A DNA stretch of 39,606 nucleotides from Hyphomicrobiales bacterium (lineage in GTDB: Bacteria > Pseudomonadota > Alphaproteobacteria > Rhizobiales > Beijerinckiaceae). The notes beneath the pieces were generated by a model, which had not been told where the DNA came from, did no database searches, and saw only the letters and a list, made by a program, of their open reading frames with translations. The position numbers and the translations under genes are program-made. Location: contig JAQGKD010000014.1 of the NCBI GenBank assembly GCA_028290285.1, positions 68,958-108,563 on the forward strand. Direction: 5' to 3'. Of this stretch, positions 36,359 through 39,606 are shown piece after piece; positions within the stretch are counted from its first letter, which is position 1; each line of letters begins with the position of its first letter.

Positions 36359-37192
36359 ATGAAGAATATCCTGGTCCCGATCGAATCCCATTCGTCGGTG
36401 CATTCGGTGCTCCAGACAGCCCTGCTGTTCGCGCGCCGTTTCGACAGCTACGTCGAAGGCATGCCGCTCGGCCCCGATTTGCCCGATCTCGTCGCCTTCG
36501 ACATGCCGGTCAGCTGGACCATCACCGACCAGAACACCTGGAAGGAGATGGCAGACGAGGCCCATCAGCGCTTCGAAGCCTTCATGACCGCGAACGGAGT
36601 CGCTCCGCGCGGTGCCGGCAGCGTTGCCCCGTGCTTCGGCTGGACGGGCGAGCGGTCGTTCGGCGACAGCCAGATTGGCAGCTATGGGCGCATTTTCGAT
36701 TGCACGGTCCTCGGGCGGCCTGGCGTGGACCGCGGCGACCCCCGCATGGCCACGGCGGAAGCCGCGCTTTTCGAGAGCGGCCGCCCCATCATCCTCGCGC
36801 CGCCGATCGCACCGATGGCCATCGGCGAGACCGTGGTCATCGCCTGGAACCAGAGCATGGAAACGGCGCGGGCGACCGCCATGGCCAAGACGGTGCTGCG
36901 GCGGGCCAAGAAGGTCTTCGTCATGACCATCGACGAATATCGCTCGGAGGGCCCGACCGGCGATCACCTGGCGGAACTGCTGCAGCACAACGGCATCTCA
37001 GCCGAATATGTCGTTCGCCAGGCCAAGGGCCGCAACAGCGGCGATGCCATCCTGCGCGGGGTCGAGGCGCTCGGCGGCGATTTGCTCGTCAAGGGCGCCT
37101 ACACGCAAAGCCGCCTGAGGCAGATGTTCTTCGGCGGCGCGACCAGCCACATCATGGCGAATGCAGTCGTGCCCGTCTTCATGACGAGCTGA
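36359..37192 (+). CDS. Universal stress protein family protein (tandem)
   Basis: A 277-residue cytoplasmic protein of the UspA family, apparently with two Usp-type halves. The N-terminal strand MKNILVPIESH and the second-half strand ETVVIAWNQSMETARAT each begin a Usp-like fold, and the C-terminus FFGGATSHIMANAVVPVFM matches the usual end with its nucleotide-binding-like loop. Such proteins respond to stress and starvation; the exact role is unknown. AGGTGAT precedes the ATG. It is divergent from the PAS-HisKA_2 gene, so the two may share stress control. Confidence 0.9.
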   Translation: MKNILVPIESHSSVHSVLQTALLFARRFDSYVEGMPLGPDLPDLVAFDMPVSWTITDQNTWKEMADEAHQRFEAFMTANGVAPRGAGSVAPCFGWTGERSFGDSQIGSYGRIFDCTVLGRPGVDRGDPRMATAEAALFESGRPIILAPPIAPMAIGETVVIAWNQSMETARATAMAKTVLRRAKKVFVMTIDEYRSEGPTGDHLAELLQHNGISAEYVVRQAKGRNSGDAILRGVEALGGDLLVKGAYTQSRLRQMFFGGATSHIMANAVVPVFMTS

Positions 37193-37197
37193 GACGC

Positions 37198-38706
37198 TCA
37201 GACCCGCCGCATCGGATTGGTCCAGGCGAGGAACGATCCGGCGGCGGTGAACAGGGCCAGGGTCAGGAATGCCGCGCGGAACGCATTGGCGATTTCGTCG
37301 GTCACCGCGAGGCGCCGATCCGGTGTCAGAAGATCCAGAGCGGAGGGGCCGGTCTGGAGAATGGCGCCGAACAGGCGCGAGGCCTCGGGGTCGCGCCATG
37401 CCAGAGTCGCGAACAGAACTGTCCCGATGGCCGCCGTCCCCACGGCAGCGCCGACCGAGCGCGAGAGCTGGACGGAACTGGCGGCCTGCCCGAGCGCGCG
37501 AGGCCCCGCCGCCGTTTGAACGGTGACCTGGACCACGCCCATGACGGAGCCGAGCGAAAAGGAATTCAGGATCAGCACTCCCGCCAACTGCGGCACCGTC
37601 AGCTGTGGCGAGACGAGCGCAAACAGGATCAGCGTGCAGGTGCCGACCATCAGTCCGATGGAGGGAAAGATCATGGTCTTGCCCGTACGCGTGACGATGC
37701 GGCCCGTGGTGACGGAGCCCAACGCGATGCCCGCCGTGATCGACAACAGCACATAAGAGATCTGGGCCGAGGTGGCCTGTCGCACGACACGCAGATAGAT
37801 CGGCATGAAGGCCACCAGCGAGACCAGCGTGGCGCCGTGACAAACCGCCATCAGATCTGCGCGCCAGATCGCGGATTGGCGCAGCAGCTTGACCGGCAGC
37901 AGCGGGGTCTCGAGGCTTAATTCCCGCCTGATGAGCAGAACCATCGCCACACTGGCGCCAGCCAGCATCGAGACGATCAGCGGAAACCGCGTCGCATCGA
38001 AGGCCCGGATCTGGTCGAGCGCGAAGAGAACGGGCACGACCACGGCGATGAAATAGAAGAGGCCCAGAAAGTCGAAATGCCAGTTTGCCTGGCGATTGCC
38101 GGGCCGCGCGGCCAATCGCATCGTCAGGAGAACGGCGATGATGCCGGTCGGCACATTGAGAAAGAACACGGCCCGCCAGCCGAGATGCTCGGTGAGAAAC
38201 GCGCCGGCCACCGGCCCGAAAGCCGAGGCGGAGACACCGATGCCCGCGAGATAGCCCTGGAACTGGCCGCGCTGGCGGGGCGGCACCGCCTCGCCGATCA
38301 GCGCCTGCGACAGGGACATGAGCCCGCCGCCGCCCAGCCCCTGCACGAAACGCGACAAGGCGAGGAGCGGCACCGTCGGCGCGAAGGCGCTGACCATGGA
38401 GGCCGTGATGTAGACGCCCAGCGCGATGAACATGAGCCGCCGGCGGCCGAACATGTCGCCAAGGTAGCCATAGACAGGCGCCGCGATCGTGACGGCGACG
38501 AGATAGCCGACCACGATCCACGAGACGCGCTCGACATCGCCCAGCGCGCCCGCGATCGACGGCAGGGCGCTGGCGACGATCGTCTGGTCGCCCATGGCCA
38601 TGAACATGGGCAGCATGATCGAGGGGAAAACCGTGAAGAACAGCCGGCTCGGACTTGGGTGAGGTGGCTCGGCGGATGCGAGCTTTGGGCCGGAACCGGA
38701 CGTCAC
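37198..38706 (-). CDS. MFS exporter of the DHA2 (EmrB/QacA) family
   Basis: Proton-driven drug or metabolite exporter with about 14 predicted membrane helices. Motifs include the DHA2-type helix 1 MAMGDQTIVASALPSIAG, the loop GYLGDMFGRRRLMF (motif A) and the motif C-like segment GVSASAFGPVAGAFL. The GTG at 38706 is preferred because AAAGG lies six bases upstream, giving 502 residues; an ATG at 38766 and a TTG at 38775 are in frame but lack a site. No TetR- or MarR-type regulator or membrane-fusion partner is adjacent, so substrate and control cannot be read from context. Confidence 0.9.
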   Translation of the reverse strand: MTSGSGPKLASAEPPHPSPSRLFFTVFPSIMLPMFMAMGDQTIVASALPSIAGALGDVERVSWIVVGYLVAVTIAAPVYGYLGDMFGRRRLMFIALGVYITASMVSAFAPTVPLLALSRFVQGLGGGGLMSLSQALIGEAVPPRQRGQFQGYLAGIGVSASAFGPVAGAFLTEHLGWRAVFFLNVPTGIIAVLLTMRLAARPGNRQANWHFDFLGLFYFIAVVVPVLFALDQIRAFDATRFPLIVSMLAGASVAMVLLIRRELSLETPLLPVKLLRQSAIWRADLMAVCHGATLVSLVAFMPIYLRVVRQATSAQISYVLLSITAGIALGSVTTGRIVTRTGKTMIFPSIGLMVGTCTLILFALVSPQLTVPQLAGVLILNSFSLGSVMGVVQVTVQTAAGPRALGQAASSVQLSRSVGAAVGTAAIGTVLFATLAWRDPEASRLFGAILQTGPSALDLLTPDRRLAVTDEIANAFRAAFLTLALFTAAGSFLAWTNPMRRV

Positions 38707-38829
38707 GAGTGACCTTTCGAAAGGGGAACGCGCGAGCCGCGCTCCGTTGACCAGGGCACTCCGCATCAGCGTCAACAGCTACGCCTTCAATCAGGTCCGT
38801 TGCAAGACACGAATGGCACTCGCGTTCAT

Positions 38830-39186
38830 TCAATCCTGATCGCCGGGGATGATCGCGAGCCGCTCTTCGAGCGCGGCGATGCGCTCGGCGAAAGCCTGCT
38901 TCGAGTCACGCTCTATAGATCTGTAGTGATCGACCACCAGCCTGCCGAAGTCGGTGAGCTTGGCGTGCCCGCCGCCCTTGCCGCCGAGCTGCGTTGCGAG
39001 CACTGGCGTCGCAAACATGCGGTTCACCTCGTCGACGAGCAGCCAGGCGCGGCGATAGGACATGTCCATGGCGCGCGCGGCGGAAGAAATCGATCCATGC
39101 GCCTCGACCATTTCGAGCAGGCGCACCTTGCCGTGGCCGAGATGGCGGCCGTCGTCGAAATCGATGCGGATTGTGACGCGCGTCAC
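38830..39186 (-). CDS. ModE N-domain-like winged-helix regulator
   Basis: A 118-residue DNA-binding protein similar to the N-terminal half of the molybdate regulator ModE, a LysR-type winged helix: GKVRLLEMVEAHGSISSAAR, AMDMSYRRAWLLVDEVNRMF, then the wing GGKGGGHAKLTDFGRLVV. The molybdate-binding TOBE domains of full ModE are absent, so any effector is unknown. It starts with GTG at 39186, overlapping the stop of the upstream trmO-like gene by four bases (GTGA), so translation is coupled. Confidence 0.85.
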   Translation of the reverse strand: MTRVTIRIDFDDGRHLGHGKVRLLEMVEAHGSISSAARAMDMSYRRAWLLVDEVNRMFATPVLATQLGGKGGGHAKLTDFGRLVVDHYRSIERDSKQAFAERIAALEERLAIIPGDQD

Positions 39187-39606
39187 GCGGGTTTCCCCGA
39201 AGCGTTGGGGCAGGCATCCGGCTTGATGTCGATAAGCGGCGTGCCGTCGACGCAATCGAGCCCGCGCACGACAAGCCGGCCGGGATGCACCTCGACCAAG
39301 GTCACCAGGGACGAGGCGATGGGATTCGGGCGGATGGGCGAGCGCAGGCTGAACGTGCCTGCGACGCGCGTGCCGCCGTGGGGCGACTGTGTTGCGAGGT
39401 CGCGGCGCGCGCGATCCATCCAATAGAGAATCTGCAGATGTGTGTGGCGCTCGACACCGAGCAGCGCGGGACGGAACGCCTCGAAGATCTCGATGGTGCA
39501 AAGCGGTCCGTCGAGATCGCCGCTGCGCGGACATTCGCGCCGCTCGCTCCATGGCGTGCGGATGCGGCCCAGGAAATAAATCTGCGCGTCGGTCGTATCC
39601 GGTAAA
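39183..39606 (-). CDS. trmO: TrmO-type tRNA N6-methyltransferase, 3' part (partial)
   Basis: SAM-dependent enzyme (TsaA/YaeB family) that methylates N6-threonylcarbamoyl-adenosine at position 37 of certain tRNAs. The start lies beyond the right edge; about 140 residues are visible. Key segments are FLGRIRTPWSERRECPRSG near the start of the visible part, VERHTHLQILYWMDRARRD, GTFSLRSPIRPNPIASSLV and LDCVDGTPLIDIKPD, all typical of the family. The final stop overlaps the start of the ModE-N-like gene, an uncommon pairing. Confidence 0.88.
   Translation of the reverse strand, partial: LPDTTDAQIYFLGRIRTPWSERRECPRSGDLDGPLCTIEIFEAFRPALLGVERHTHLQILYWMDRARRDLATQSPHGGTRVAGTFSLRSPIRPNPIASSLVTLVEVHPGRLVVRGLDCVDGTPLIDIKPDACPNASGKPA

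Overview
This window looks like a chromosomal segment of a GC-rich alphaproteobacterium, most likely of the order Hyphomicrobiales (Rhizobiales). The reasons are the dapB-gpmA pair, a fused urease gamma/beta gene, the grpE/glnD/gshB/yraN/rsmI/hemW/rdgB/hrcA housekeeping neighbourhood, a HisKA_2-type sensory kinase with a possible EcfG-type promoter, and intergenic palindromes of a kind common in that order. I cannot place it to genus. No phage, insertion sequence, CRISPR array, rRNA or tRNA gene was seen. Nearly all genes are intact members of known families.

Layout. 1-3.4 kb: end of an unrecognised gene, then pyrF, dapB, gpmA and an alkB-type dioxygenase gene, all on the + strand. 3.4-4.0 kb: a parDE toxin-antitoxin pair. 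4.0-8.5 kb: a minus-strand run gshB-glnD-grpE. 8.7-10.0 kb: a short methyl-accepting chemotaxis protein. 10.0-14.7 kb: yraN and rsmI (minus), a divergent LpoA-like lipoprotein gene (+), then hemW and rdgB (minus). 14.9-15.5 kb: a KDPG aldolase gene with a clear terminator.

15.8-27.1 kb is the main functional block: a urea uptake and hydrolysis locus urtABCDE-ureD-ureAB-ureC-ureE-ureF-ureG. It is preceded by a near-consensus sigma-54 promoter and a candidate NtrC site. UrtA-E import urea, UreABC hydrolyses it to ammonia and carbon dioxide, and UreD/E/F/G insert the nickel centre. GlnD, encoded in the same window, is the nitrogen sensor that normally controls NtrC through PII, so sensor and probable target lie 8 kb apart. 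Palindromic repeats sit between urtA and urtB, between ureAB and ureC, and after transaldolase.

27.1-39.6 kb: transaldolase, a KefB/C-like antiporter, an orphan TctC-type binding protein, a TraX-like membrane protein, hrcA, lepA, a PAS-HisKA_2 protein whose ATP-binding domain looks degenerate, a tandem universal stress protein, a DHA2-type MFS exporter, a ModE-N-like regulator and the 3' part of a TrmO-type tRNA methyltransferase gene that runs off the window.

I found no clearly new multi-gene system. The points most worth checking are the kinase with a missing N-box Asn and missing DxG motif, the long hairpin repeats inside the urease operon, and the apparent split of the rph-rdgB / hrcA-grpE neighbourhood.
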